A stretch of 64,000 nucleotides of DNA from Cyclobacteriaceae bacterium (GCA_016787665.1 JAEUUC010000009.1:443744-507743); one strand, 5' to 3'. Positions 7,951-16,975 are shown, counted from the first letter of the stretch. Numbers and translations are program-made. Notes: generated from the letters alone by a model not told the origin.

Positions 7951-9757
7951 CTACAATCACTTCGTCAACACCTTTTGGGTTCGTCAGGTACTGAGGATCC
8001 AGGAGTGTGGCCGCACAGGCCGCGGCATGTGGCATCTCGTATCGGAAAAAGAACTTCATGGTGTGCACAATTCCCTCGTAATACGCGGGAGACAGCGCCC
8101 CTCCGTTCGGCTGCTGAAGCCGCTCCACCGCGGCCACCGCCTGCTTTAACCACTGCCATCCAATCACCAGGTAGCTCATCATATCCATAAACACGGTAGC
8201 ATCGGCTGCGTAGCGATCAACATCGCCCTGGGCTGCATATCGACCTAAGTGTTGCAGCACGTGTTGAACGCGGGTGAGTTCTTCTGTGAGTTGCCGTGCC
8301 TGGCCTTGCAGGGCCGCATGGTTGAAGGCCTTTTGTATGGTCTCGCGGATGCAATCGGCCAGCCGTTGCAACGCTTTGCCTTTCTCCATCGTTACTTTGC
8401 GTCCGAGTAAGTCGAGCGATTGAATGCCCGTGGTTCCCTCGTACAATGTTGAAATTTTCAGATCGCGGTAGTACTGCTGCACCGGAAAATCCATGGTGAA
8501 GCCATAACCACCAAACACCTGAATAGCCAATGAAGCCGCCCGGTTGGCGCCCTCTGACCCATACGCTTTTATTATCGGGGTGAGAATCTCAAGCAGCAGC
8601 CAGGCATTTTGTTTTTCCTCACCTTCCGCTGCGTGTGCCAGGTCGAATTGCCGGTTGCACTCCATCGCCAACGATAATCCGCCTTCTACGATGGCGCGCT
8701 GCGTGAGTAACATCCGCTTCACATCCGGGTGGTTGATGATCAGTGTCGGGGGCTTTAGCGGATCCTTCTCACTCAACAGACGGCCCTGGGGTCGCTCGTT
8801 TGCATATTGCCATGCCGTTTGGTAGGCGGCCATGGCTACCGATAGCGCCCCCATACCCACGCTGATCCGCGCTTCATTCATCATCTGAAACATGTAGGAG
8901 AGCCCCTTGTTCGCCTCACCCACAAGCCAGCCCCGGCATTGGCCCTTGTCCCCGAAAACCAGGTGCGTGGTTACATACGCGCGCTGGCCCATTTTCTGAA
9001 AATCGCCTGCGCAAAACACATCATTATCCATTAACTCGCCCTTTTCGTTGGGCCAATACTTGGGAATGATGAATAACGAAATGCCTTTTGTGCCGGCCGG
9101 AGCACCTTCGATTCGCGCAAGTGTAAGGTGCACAAAGTTGTCGCAGGCCTGGTGTTGGCCACCGCTGATAAAAATCTTTTGCCCCTTGATGTGGTAGAAG
9201 CCATTGCCGATCGGCTTCGCGGACGTGGTGATGTCGGACAACGAACTGCCCGCCTGCGGTTCGGTGAGCGCCATGGTACCTTGCCACTCACCATTGTACA
9301 TGCGGGGCACAAACATCTGCTGCTGCTCGCGCGTACCGAAACTATTAATCAGTGCAGCCGAGCCGGCTGTGAGTTCGAGATAGCCCACCGCTCCGTTGTT
9401 GGCGGAGTTAAAAATGGAGTGCGCGGCATTGAATACCATCATCGGCAATTGTAAGCCTCCGTGCTCCTCATTGGCGGCTCCGCCAATCCAGCCCTGTTCG
9501 GCTCCGTTACGAATCACCGTGCGCAATTGCGGATGGGTATTGACTCCACCTTTGCCATCGTATACCGCATGCTGCTCGTCCATCACCCGGAAATAAGGTG
9601 CCATATCCCGATCAGCTAATTGCCGGGCGGACTCGATCATCATCCAGCACTGCTCATCATTCAAATGTTGAAAGTGTGGATAGGAAAACAAATCACTCAG
9701 GCGGTGCACATCGTGCAGCAAAAACCGGATGTGCTCAAGACTGGTATACGCGCTCAT
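7934..9757 (-). CDS. Acyl-CoA dehydrogenase, ~600-aa type with extra C-terminal domain
   Basis: The 607-residue product begins with the helical N-terminal domain, then MALTEPQAGSSLSDITTSA (flavin/substrate contacts) and IKGQKIFISGGQH. The catalytic-glutamate region is STLYEGTTGIQSLDLLGRK near residue 438. Residues ~460-600 form the additional C-terminal domain of the long FadE-like enzymes, which use long-chain or unusual acyl-CoAs. It catalyses the first, FAD-dependent step of beta-oxidation and needs an electron-transfer flavoprotein. The gene is divergent from the D-2-hydroxyacid dehydrogenase gene and overlaps a small membrane protein gene. Confidence 0.92.
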   Translation of the reverse strand: MSAYTSLEHIRFLLHDVHRLSDLFSYPHFQHLNDEQCWMMIESARQLADRDMAPYFRVMDEQHAVYDGKGGVNTHPQLRTVIRNGAEQGWIGGAANEEHGGLQLPMMVFNAAHSIFNSANNGAVGYLELTAGSAALINSFGTREQQQMFVPRMYNGEWQGTMALTEPQAGSSLSDITTSAKPIGNGFYHIKGQKIFISGGQHQACDNFVHLTLARIEGAPAGTKGISLFIIPKYWPNEKGELMDNDVFCAGDFQKMGQRAYVTTHLVFGDKGQCRGWLVGEANKGLSYMFQMMNEARISVGMGALSVAMAAYQTAWQYANERPQGRLLSEKDPLKPPTLIINHPDVKRMLLTQRAIVEGGLSLAMECNRQFDLAHAAEGEEKQNAWLLLEILTPIIKAYGSEGANRAASLAIQVFGGYGFTMDFPVQQYYRDLKISTLYEGTTGIQSLDLLGRKVTMEKGKALQRLADCIRETIQKAFNHAALQGQARQLTEELTRVQHVLQHLGRYAAQGDVDRYAADATVFMDMMSYLVIGWQWLKQAVAAVERLQQPNGGALSPAYYEGIVHTMKFFFRYEMPHAAACAATLLDPQYLTNPKGVDEVIVDEKAL

Positions 9758-9910
9758 GCCTCATTGGATTAACTCACCGAAAGTAGCAAAAGCAAACGGA
9801 ACAGGAAGGCGATCATCCCAAAATTTGACCTGCGGCTATGTAGAATGTTTAACGCCCGCGTTCACGCCCTGATTAATCAAGAGTATATCTTGCCAAAAAA
9901 CCAAGGGTTT

Positions 9911-10909
9911 ATGAAAATCACCTTCTTTTCGGCCAAGCCGTATGACCGCGAAACCTTCAACAAACGGAATGACGGCTTTGGCTTTGAGTTAGAGTATTTT
10001 GAAACTCACCTGGGGCCCCACATCATCAATGCTGTAGAACAAACCGATGCCGTTTGTGCCTTTGTCAATGATAAGCTGAATGAACAAGTGCTGGGGGAGT
10101 TGGCGCAAAAGGGTGTAAAAGTGGTGGCTCTGCGCTGTGCCGGTTTTAATAATGTAGACCTGCCGGCAGCCAAAAAATACGGGATCCGCATTTGCCGGGT
10201 ACCCGCCTACTCGCCTGAGGCTGTGGCCGAACATGCGGTGGCTATGTTACTCACCTTGAATCGAAAAACACACAAAGCCTACAATCGCGTAAGGGAACAA
10301 AACTTTTCATTGACCGGTCTGCTGGGTTTTAATGTGAACGGCAAAACGATTGGCGTACTGGGAACGGGGAACATTGGCGCTGCCTTCTGCCGGATTATGC
10401 TCGGCTTCGGCTGCCCGGTGCTTGCCCATGACCTGTATCCGAATCCACAGTTGATCTCGCTTGGGGTTCAGTATGTATCCCGGGAAGAAGTGTTTACGCG
10501 CGCAGATATTTTGTCATTGCACTGCCCTTTGAATGAAAGCACTCATCATATGATCAATCCCGAAGCCATTCGGATCATGAAGAAAGGCGTTGCGCTGATC
10601 AATACGAGCCGGGGCGGACTGATTGATACCAAAGCGGTGATTGATGGTTTGAAATCAAAACAAATTGGCTACCTGGGGCTTGATGTTTACGAACATGAGG
10701 GAAGTCTTTTCTTCCGCGACCTCTCCACGAACATCATCGAAGATGACACCATACAGCGCCTGATGAGTTTTCCCAACGTTTTGATAACCGCACATCAGGC
10801 ATTTCTTACCCACGAGGCGTTAGACCAGATTGCGGGTACCACGCTCAGGAACGTAGATGAATATCTAAAGGGCAAGCCGCTGAGTCAGGAGGCCGCCTGG
10901 GTGGCGTGA
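9911..10909 (+). CDS. ldhA: D-2-hydroxyacid dehydrogenase, D-lactate dehydrogenase type
   Basis: Start at ATG 9911 (MKITFFSAKPYDRETF), the usual LdhA-type opening; the longer frame from 9845 adds non-family sequence. The NAD-binding site is IGVLGTGNIGAAF. The catalytic triad is visible as Arg in INTSRGGLID, Glu in LDVYEHEG and His in LITAHQAFLTHEAL. The SLFFRDLS segment after the Glu is typical of D-lactate dehydrogenases, which interconvert pyruvate and D-lactate with NADH. It is a stand-alone gene; 332 residues is the usual family length. The 3' end converges on a membrane protein gene with 13 bases between them. Confidence 0.88.
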   Translation: MKITFFSAKPYDRETFNKRNDGFGFELEYFETHLGPHIINAVEQTDAVCAFVNDKLNEQVLGELAQKGVKVVALRCAGFNNVDLPAAKKYGIRICRVPAYSPEAVAEHAVAMLLTLNRKTHKAYNRVREQNFSLTGLLGFNVNGKTIGVLGTGNIGAAFCRIMLGFGCPVLAHDLYPNPQLISLGVQYVSREEVFTRADILSLHCPLNESTHHMINPEAIRIMKKGVALINTSRGGLIDTKAVIDGLKSKQIGYLGLDVYEHEGSLFFRDLSTNIIEDDTIQRLMSFPNVLITAHQAFLTHEALDQIAGTTLRNVDEYLKGKPLSQEAAWVA

Positions 10910-10922
10910 CGATCGAACGGTC

Positions 10923-11906
10923 TTAAAGGTCTTTTAGCCAGGTAACCGTGCCGTTGCTTAGCGACACGCAGACGAGGTAATCCCCATTGCAAAAATAAAG
11001 TGCATCGGCCGACAGGCGGGCGAGAATGCCCCGCTCGTGATGAGCAAACGGCTCACCGGCCAACTTGCCCGAAAGTTCAGTGTCACGCTTGCTCCACAAA
11101 ATTCTTCCGTCTGGTGTCAGCGCGGAGAGAATAAAATGCTTCCGCTCCAAATCATCGTGGCTGAGCACAACTAAACGATCGCCTGCCGCACCCAGCAAGA
11201 CGGGTTGGAAGAAATTAACCTGGGGCAACGGAAGGTTGGGTGTTTCGGACGATCCAAACGGAACGTAGCCACCGGCAGAGTTGAGCTGATCGGTGAGTAC
11301 ATCATACGTAAACGATTTATCCATCGCCGTGCGACCCCGGAAGAATGGCTCACCGGTTGTAATGTTCAGTTCAAAAATCTTTTCTTTGGTAAGCAGCGAC
11401 AGTTTCTCTTTCAGTTGTTCTTCGCTGACGATGTCCAGCACGTTGCCCGTGGTTATTTCAATAATGTGGTAACCCAGCGGGCCGGCCGCGAGCAAACGGT
11501 TATCTTGAATGTACAGGGGTGTAACGGATGAAAAACTTCCGATCGGGTTGCCCGTGTTGCGGTCGACCAGCAGGAACTTGTCGGTTCGAATCTCCTCCTC
11601 AAGGCCATCCTCCGCCCGCTCGCGATACGTAATGTCATAACCGGTGATCAGTAGCGAGTTACCCACCACATCCAGCCGTTCCACACCCGTAACACCGCCT
11701 CCGTGTTGCTGGTACATTAACAGGCCCAATACCACCAGGGGAATGCCGCAGAGCAGATAACGGTAGGGTGAAAATGGCTTTTTAAATCCCAGTTTTTCCG
11801 GCTTGCGGTATAGAATAAATGCCAGCACCGCACTGCCCCCGATCAACAAAACAGAGAACAGGATGTCGGTAAAGTGAAGCTTGAGAAATAGAGTCAACTC
11901 GTCCAT
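10923..11906 (-). CDS. Membrane-anchored protein with PQQ/propeller-like soluble domain, unknown
   Basis: The 327-residue product has two N-terminal transmembrane helices (~13-31 and ~47-65) and a soluble remainder rich in short beta strands. Motifs such as FLLVDRNTGNPIGSF, EITTGNVLDI and VCVSLSNGTVTWLKDL look like PQQ-type propeller blades, in which a strand is followed by a DxxTG-like turn. No catalytic or metal motif is seen. It may resemble the PA2928-type family, but that is uncertain. The gene stands alone. Confidence 0.6.
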   Translation of the reverse strand: MDELTLFLKLHFTDILFSVLLIGGSAVLAFILYRKPEKLGFKKPFSPYRYLLCGIPLVVLGLLMYQQHGGGVTGVERLDVVGNSLLITGYDITYRERAEDGLEEEIRTDKFLLVDRNTGNPIGSFSSVTPLYIQDNRLLAAGPLGYHIIEITTGNVLDIVSEEQLKEKLSLLTKEKIFELNITTGEPFFRGRTAMDKSFTYDVLTDQLNSAGGYVPFGSSETPNLPLPQVNFFQPVLLGAAGDRLVVLSHDDLERKHFILSALTPDGRILWSKRDTELSGKLAGEPFAHHERGILARLSADALYFCNGDYLVCVSLSNGTVTWLKDL

Positions 11907-11918
11907 AAGGAAAAATAA

Positions 11919-12194
11919 AACGTAACCAAGTTAGGGAATTTCAGACTGAATCAAACTCGCTACATTGGTACATGGCTTTACTCCCAGGCTGGCGCGGACT
12001 TCACTAGCTGGATAGCGCGTTTTTACAGGAAATGTATCGAGTTGAGCGAAACCCCATGTTTGATAACCTACGCAAACGATAAGAATTTCAGCAAGTTGAA
12101 TAAACGCAAGCAACGCCACTGGCAACTGAATCAAGCCGCTATGAAGCAGGCTCTTCGTGAATTTGAAGCCGGCACACTCAAAATTGAACGCTAG
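11919..12194 (+). pseudogene. Coding-like fragment (~91 codons, no start codon), possible gene remnant
   Basis: Frame 3 is open from just after TAA 11916-11918 to TAG 12192-12194. The translation looks protein-like: it contains YIGTWLYSQAGADFTSWIA, then FYRKCIELSETPCLITYAND, and ends RHWQLNQAAMKQALREFEAG before a short tail. There is no ATG until the last ~25 codons and no good GTG/TTG start, so it looks like the 3' part of a decayed or truncated gene. I do not recognise the family. A 67-aa minus-strand frame (11931-12134) is its shadow and looks less natural. Confidence 0.35.
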
Positions 12195-12203
12195 TTCCGT
12201 CAG

Positions 12204-12641
12204 CTACCTAGGCAAATGCGCAATTAACTCCACTTCCAGCTTGGCCTCGGGCATGTACAACCTTGAAATCTGCGTCCATGTGGCGGCCGGGAAATCGCCT
12301 TTATAAAATGCTTTGCGTGCTGCGTTGTGCTTTTGCATCGCCTCCATATCGGTGGTGTATAAATTTTCTTTCACCACGTTTTGAAACGTGGCGCCAAAGC
12401 TGTTCAACGATTGCTCCAGCGCGCGGTACACCTGCGTAATGCCGGCCGGTGTCACCTCCAGGGCCACCGCCCCGGAGATGTACAGCACATTATCAATTTT
12501 TACCACCTGCACATATCCGGCTGTGGTGTCCTGTTTCAGCGGATCGTTCCAATGCCATTTGTCCTTTTTGATCGTTGCCTTTTGCGCGTTAGCGAACGCG
12601 GCCACCAACAGCAAGATCATGACCAAACCAATCTTCTTCAT
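12204..12641 (-). CDS. Exported RidA-like (YjgF/UK114) protein lacking the catalytic Arg
   Basis: MKKIGLVMILLLVAAFANAQ is a signal peptide with an A-N-A cleavage site, so this 145-residue Rid-family protein should be periplasmic. The core shows VLYISGAVALE, QVYRALEQSLNSFGATFQNVVK and the final strand LEVELIA. In canonical RidA, an imine deaminase, an arginine follows the P-A of the PAR[S/T] segment; here the matching segment reads PAATWTQ, so that arginine is an alanine by eye. It is probably one of the Rid subfamilies without deaminase activity. It starts 1 nt after the DUF2911 gene's stop and is likely co-transcribed. Confidence 0.82.
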   Translation of the reverse strand: MKKIGLVMILLLVAAFANAQKATIKKDKWHWNDPLKQDTTAGYVQVVKIDNVLYISGAVALEVTPAGITQVYRALEQSLNSFGATFQNVVKENLYTTDMEAMQKHNAARKAFYKGDFPAATWTQISRLYMPEAKLEVELIAHLPR

Positions 12642-12642
12642 G

Positions 12643-13752
12643 CTACAAGGGTTTACCTGATTCCAAGGTCTTAATCGCCTGTTCCAGCGATTGTTTGTTC
12701 ACCTCGTTGGGCGCTTGCGCCAGTGCCAGCCGGGCATGCTCGAGAGCCTTCTTTAAATCACCCAGGGCCGAGTAGCCGCGCATCATGCCCACATGGGTAG
12801 GCCACGCGCCTTTATTCTTTTTGAAGTTCTTCTCGAAAACGGCAAACGCCTCTTTTGTTTTCTTCTCCGTCAACAGTTCGCGCCCGTACAAGTGCATTTC
12901 CTGGGCCGAGGCATTTTCCAAACCTAACCTCATGGCTTCATCGGCTTCCGCTTGACGGTTGAGCTTGCTAAGCAACCTCGACTTGGTGGAGAGCGCTGTA
13001 AAACTATTTCTGCCGCCCAGGTTAGGGTCAGTCGCTGATACAATCCAGTTGAAGGCCTCATCATAATTCACTTCGTTGCGCAGGCACCACGCAGCGGCTG
13101 CTTCCAAACTGGGCGGGTCGAAGCCCATGGCGCCACTCATCTGCGTGCGAATGGAAGCCAACGTTGTGGCGGTGAGATCGACAGCCACTGTGAATGGAAT
13201 CCGCCAGCGCTCCCACTCCAGCGCCACCTCAACACTTTTGTCGGTATGATTGGAAAAGCTATAGTCCAGCCGTTCAACACTTTCTTTCTGATCTTTTTGC
13301 TGACGTGTTGTTACGCGCAACACATCCAGGTTGGCATTGTAAAAATAGCTGCCCCAGCCTTCGGTATTCCGGTTAAAGATCAACGTACACGAATCGGCAT
13401 ACAAGGCAATGTGAAAGCCGTATCGGCCGGCCGGCAGTTTTTTACCATTGATGGTCACATCGGTGGAAAAACTCACGGTCGTGTTTTCATTAGCGCCTGC
13501 CCGCCAGGGCGAGGGAGCGTTGGAACCAAAGCCCAACACCGTGAATCCATAGGGAGCCACGCCAGTTCCCCAGATCTTTCCTTCACGGCCTTTCACACCG
13601 GGGGCATTCCAATGAATTTCAATATCGGTAACGCCCACGCGGGTGCCGGTTGAGCGCTTGAGGTTGACACCGCCATCGGGCAGTTGAAGAAGTTGGGCCT
13701 GCGCCCAAAAGGGCAGCAACAAGGCCAGCAGTATTGCGTAATGTTTTTTCAT
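12643..13752 (-). CDS. DUF2911 protein with C-terminal TPR-like repeats, exported
   Basis: The signal peptide is MKKHYAILLALLLPFWAQAQ. Residues ~25-200 are a DUF2911 domain: WGTGVAPYGFTVLGFGSNAPS, then WRAGANENTTVSFSTDV and the LPAGRYGFHIAL turn, all characteristic. Residues ~210-369 are helical repeats of TPR type (LSKLNRQAEADEAMRLG, ARLALAQAPNEVNK). DUF2911 has no known function. The protein is probably periplasmic. Its promoter should lie in the 98-bp divergent gap shared with the TIR gene, and the RidA-like gene follows directly. Confidence 0.85.
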   Translation of the reverse strand: MKKHYAILLALLLPFWAQAQLLQLPDGGVNLKRSTGTRVGVTDIEIHWNAPGVKGREGKIWGTGVAPYGFTVLGFGSNAPSPWRAGANENTTVSFSTDVTINGKKLPAGRYGFHIALYADSCTLIFNRNTEGWGSYFYNANLDVLRVTTRQQKDQKESVERLDYSFSNHTDKSVEVALEWERWRIPFTVAVDLTATTLASIRTQMSGAMGFDPPSLEAAAAWCLRNEVNYDEAFNWIVSATDPNLGGRNSFTALSTKSRLLSKLNRQAEADEAMRLGLENASAQEMHLYGRELLTEKKTKEAFAVFEKNFKKNKGAWPTHVGMMRGYSALGDLKKALEHARLALAQAPNEVNKQSLEQAIKTLESGKPL

Positions 13753-13837
13753 GAGTGTTGGGGGGATTTACTCTGCTTAAACGGGTGCGGTCGGCAAAAA
13801 GTTGACCGCTCAAAAAAGGGCTCCTAGCCAAAATCTC

Positions 13838-13845
13838 TATCTTTG
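13838..13845 (+). promoter_or_regulatory. Candidate Bacteroidota -7 element (TATCTTTG) before the first TIR gene
   Basis: TATCTTTG fits the Bacteroidota -7 consensus TAnnTTTG and ends 5 nt before the ATG at 13851, which would give an almost leaderless mRNA. No well-spaced -33 TTTG is present, so support is partial. Confidence 0.3.
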
Positions 13846-13850
13846 ATAAA

Positions 13851-16592
13851 ATGGCTTCAATAATCCCCGGTTACGAATACGATGTCTTTATCTCTTACCG
13901 TCAGAAAGACAATAAGTATGACGGTTGGGTTACCGAATTTATCGACAACCTGAAAACGGAACTGGAGGCGACTTTTAAAGAAGATGTTTCAATTTACTTC
14001 GACTCGAATCCGCATGATGGATTGCTGGAAACTCATAATGTCGATAAAAGCCTCGAGGCAAAACTTAATAGCCTCATTTTTATTCCCATCCTCTCGCAGA
14101 CCTACTGCGATCCGAAGTCATTTGCGTGGAATAAGGAACTGCTTCCGTTTTTAAAGATTATCGAACAAGACCGCTTGGGCAAGAGTGTTAAGTTGACCAA
14201 CGGTAACATTGCCGATCGCTTTCTGCCGGTTCGCATTCATGATCTGGATGTTGAGGACGTAAAACTCTTTGAATTAGTAACGCAAAGTGTGTTGCGTCCT
14301 GTTGATTTTATCTACCGCCTGCCCGGAGTAAACCGGCCGCTTCGGGCAAAAGATGATGAACAGATCAAAGCCGCCAACCAGGTCCTTTATCGCGATCAGA
14401 TCAATAAAGTAGCACACGCCATAAAAGACATCATTTATGCCATAAAGAATCCGCAGGCAACCGCGAATGTTTCTTCAGAAGCCGCAAAACAAAAAATTAC
14501 CCAACCCCAAAAGGCGCAGCAGCAAGTTTTACATTCGGAGAAAACAAACCGGTCAGGGGCAAAATCAAAGCCCATCGTTTTAGTTGCCGTGGTAGCCGTA
14601 CTGGCGGGCGCAGGCTTTTGGGCTGTGCCTCAATTTTTGAATAAGCAACGGGCTAAAAATGAGTTGCTCCCAGCCATTCAAAAACTGGCTGATGAGAATT
14701 TTCGCGCACCTACGGCAGCTTACGATATGGCCATGGAGGCCGAGAAATATATACCGGGAGATTCTGCACTGATCAAGCTTTGGCCGCTGGTTGCTTCCCC
14801 CGCCATTATGGACACCAACCCATCGGGTGCTGAAGTTTGGTGGAAAGATTATGACAACCCCAATGATGCGTGGCGCCTCGCAGGTGTTACGCCACTTGAC
14901 AGCGTGCGATTTCCCCGCGGTTTTCTTCGCATTGAGATCAGAAAACCTGGATTTCAAACCATAGAATGGGCCGCTTTTATCCCGTCTCCGCCCGCAAAAC
15001 GAGAATTTAAACTTGACAGCCTCGGGACACTTCCTGAAAACATGGTGCGCATACCTTCTCAATATACCAGTTTGAATGTTGTCGGATTAGAGCAACCCAC
15101 ACCCGTTCCGGTAAATAGCTTCTTAATGGATCGGTTTGAAGTGTCGAACAAGCAGTACAAACAGTTTATGGATGCAGGCGGTTACGCTGATAAGAAGTTC
15201 TGGAAACATCCTTTCCTTGAGGGCGGAAAAGAATTGAGTTGGGAATCGGCCATGACAAAATTTGTTGACAAAACCGGGCGGCCCGGCCCGGCAACTTGGG
15301 AAGCCGGCATGTATCCGGATGGACAAGGAAACCACCCCGTGGCGGGTGTGAGTTGGTATGAGGCGGCTGCTTATGCTGAGTTTAGCCAGAAACAATTACC
15401 CACCGTCTTTCATTGGGGTGTAGTGGCCGCTACAAGCCGAACCGAGAACATCGTTCCCAAAAGTAATTTTAATGGAACAGGGACCCTGCCAGTAGGAAGT
15501 TTGCCGGGCTACAGCTCGCGGGGCATTTATGATTTGGCCGGTAACGTGCGCGAATGGTGCTGGAATGAGTCAAGTGTTAAGAGTCAAAAATACATTCTCG
15601 GTGGCGGCTATAATGATCCCACTTTTGCCTTCAACGACACGTATACCGCAGAGCGTTTTGATCGAAACTTGACGAACGGTTTTCGGTGCATAAAAGAGTT
15701 ACCGGGCGATACCACGATGGCTACATTGGTCAAACCCGTGCATATGGCCTTCCGTGATTACCGCAAAGAGAAGCCAGTTGATGACAAGACATTTGAAATC
15801 TTTGCCCGCTTGTACGCATATGACAAACTTTCCCTTCAGGAAAAAATCGAAACCACATTAGATCGTGAATTGTGGACGATAGAAAAAATCACATTCGATG
15901 CCGGCTACAATAACGAACGCATGCAGGCGTATATCTTTCTGCCCAAGCATATAAAGCCGCCCTATCAGCCGGTGGTGTTCTTCCCCGGATCGGGAGATAT
16001 TTATTCAGCAAAGTATGATCCGGACCTCACTACGGCTCGCATGGATTTTCTTTTAAAAGGTGGTCGCGCATTGGTTGTGCCGATATACAAGGGAACGCAC
16101 GAGCGCCATGATGAACTCAATACCGATTTGCAGGAAGAGACCGCTTTTTACCGAGACCATGTGATCATGTGGCGCAAAGACATAGGCCGCACCATTGACT
16201 ACCTCGAAACCCGGAAAGACATGCAAGTTGACAAGCTGGGTTATTTTGGTTGGAGCTGGGGCGGATTTATGGGCGGCATTTTGCCAGCCGTAGAGAAAAG
16301 AATTAAAGCCATCGTATTGAACGTTGGCGGCATGGAAATGACGAAGGCACTGCCAGAAGCCGACCAATTGAATTTTCTTCCGCGTGTCACCCAACCCATC
16401 CTGATGCTCAACGGTAAGCACGATATGTTCTTCCCGGTGGAAACCTCACAAAAACCGATGTTTGATTTCCTGGGCACACCCAAAGACCAAAAACAGATCA
16501 TCATTTTCGATGCCGGGCACCTGGTACCAAAGGCTGGCCTGGCGAAAGAGACGTTGGCCTGGTTCGATAAGTATCTTGGGGAAGTCAAATGA
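13851..16592 (+). CDS. TIR-transmembrane-PEGA-SUMF1-alpha/beta hydrolase chimeric protein
   Basis: The 913 residues have this order. (1) A TIR domain at ~8-195: YEYDVFISYR opening, and FAWNKEL with Glu96 at the usual NADase position. (2) A Gln/Lys linker. (3) A single transmembrane helix at ~241-260. (4) A PEGA-like surface domain at ~318-385. (5) A SUMF1/formylglycine-generating-like domain at ~397-615, with PVAGVSWYEAAAYAEF and YDLAGNVREWCWN. (6) A dienelactone-hydrolase/prolyl-oligopeptidase-like domain at ~680-913, with GWSWGG (Ser802), GKHDMFFP (Asp858) and DAGHLVP (His890). The TIR domain would be on the other side of the membrane from the rest. Similar C-terminal layouts occur in kinase-linked proteins; here a TIR replaces the kinase. 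It heads the TIR/STAND region. Roles for each part are inferred. Confidence 0.82.
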   Translation: MASIIPGYEYDVFISYRQKDNKYDGWVTEFIDNLKTELEATFKEDVSIYFDSNPHDGLLETHNVDKSLEAKLNSLIFIPILSQTYCDPKSFAWNKELLPFLKIIEQDRLGKSVKLTNGNIADRFLPVRIHDLDVEDVKLFELVTQSVLRPVDFIYRLPGVNRPLRAKDDEQIKAANQVLYRDQINKVAHAIKDIIYAIKNPQATANVSSEAAKQKITQPQKAQQQVLHSEKTNRSGAKSKPIVLVAVVAVLAGAGFWAVPQFLNKQRAKNELLPAIQKLADENFRAPTAAYDMAMEAEKYIPGDSALIKLWPLVASPAIMDTNPSGAEVWWKDYDNPNDAWRLAGVTPLDSVRFPRGFLRIEIRKPGFQTIEWAAFIPSPPAKREFKLDSLGTLPENMVRIPSQYTSLNVVGLEQPTPVPVNSFLMDRFEVSNKQYKQFMDAGGYADKKFWKHPFLEGGKELSWESAMTKFVDKTGRPGPATWEAGMYPDGQGNHPVAGVSWYEAAAYAEFSQKQLPTVFHWGVVAATSRTENIVPKSNFNGTGTLPVGSLPGYSSRGIYDLAGNVREWCWNESSVKSQKYILGGGYNDPTFAFNDTYTAERFDRNLTNGFRCIKELPGDTTMATLVKPVHMAFRDYRKEKPVDDKTFEIFARLYAYDKLSLQEKIETTLDRELWTIEKITFDAGYNNERMQAYIFLPKHIKPPYQPVVFFPGSGDIYSAKYDPDLTTARMDFLLKGGRALVVPIYKGTHERHDELNTDLQEETAFYRDHVIMWRKDIGRTIDYLETRKDMQVDKLGYFGWSWGGFMGGILPAVEKRIKAIVLNVGGMEMTKALPEADQLNFLPRVTQPILMLNGKHDMFFPVETSQKPMFDFLGTPKDQKQIIIFDAGHLVPKAGLAKETLAWFDKYLGEVK

Positions 16593-16628
16593 CCTTAAGT
16601 AATGGAGACGGATCGTTTTGTTTGATCT

Positions 16629-16908
16629 ATGTGGTCCATCGCTCCCGGCTTCGAATAGGACATCTTCATCAGCTCCTGCGAAAACGATAACCGCAGTGGC
16701 TGCGGAACCGATTTGTGAATGCGTTGCAAGAGGAGTTAGCAGCTACCCTAAAGGATTCGCTATCCAAATACATCGGTAAAAACTCCTGCTCACCAAGTTA
16801 ACCCTGCCCGTGCACTGAAATTGGAAGTCAAACGCCAGGATATCATTTCGGGCAGGGGACAGCATGGCGATCCCCGGCATGGCTGCCCGGTAAATCCGTT
16901 TCGGTTCC
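16629..16908 (+). pseudogene. Decayed TIR-domain gene (nonsense codon, frameshifts, internal deletion)
   Basis: The 383-bp gap between the two TIR genes is not empty. From ATG 16629 the translation is MWSIAPGFE, stop, DIFISSCENDN, which matches MASILAGYEYDVFVSYRHNDN of the next gene with a Tyr codon turned into TAG (16656-16658). After a frameshift it continues RFVNALQEELAATLKDS, matching EFVEKLKQELDATLKDK. Further on, TKLT-LPV matches VKLTNGN...LPV, and CTGCCCGG-TAAATCCGTTTCGG matches the DNA for PGVNRPLR in the first TIR gene. The segment carrying the catalytic Glu is deleted. This is a relic of a third paralogous TIR gene. Confidence 0.72.
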
Positions 16909-16975
16909 AATTTTTTGTTGTGTAATCGGCTATTTCTCTGTAAACTTAAACTTTGCCAACCTAAACCGGCTGCCT

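Noticed and set aside
11931..12134. 67-aa minus-strand ORF
   Set aside because: Composition is not protein-like compared with the plus-strand frame; no neighbour or signal supports it.
13851..16592. Possibility that the SUMF1-like domain is a diversity-generating-retroelement target or the gliding protein GldK
   Set aside because: No reverse transcriptase, template repeat or Avd-like gene in the window, and no gldLMN genes next to it.
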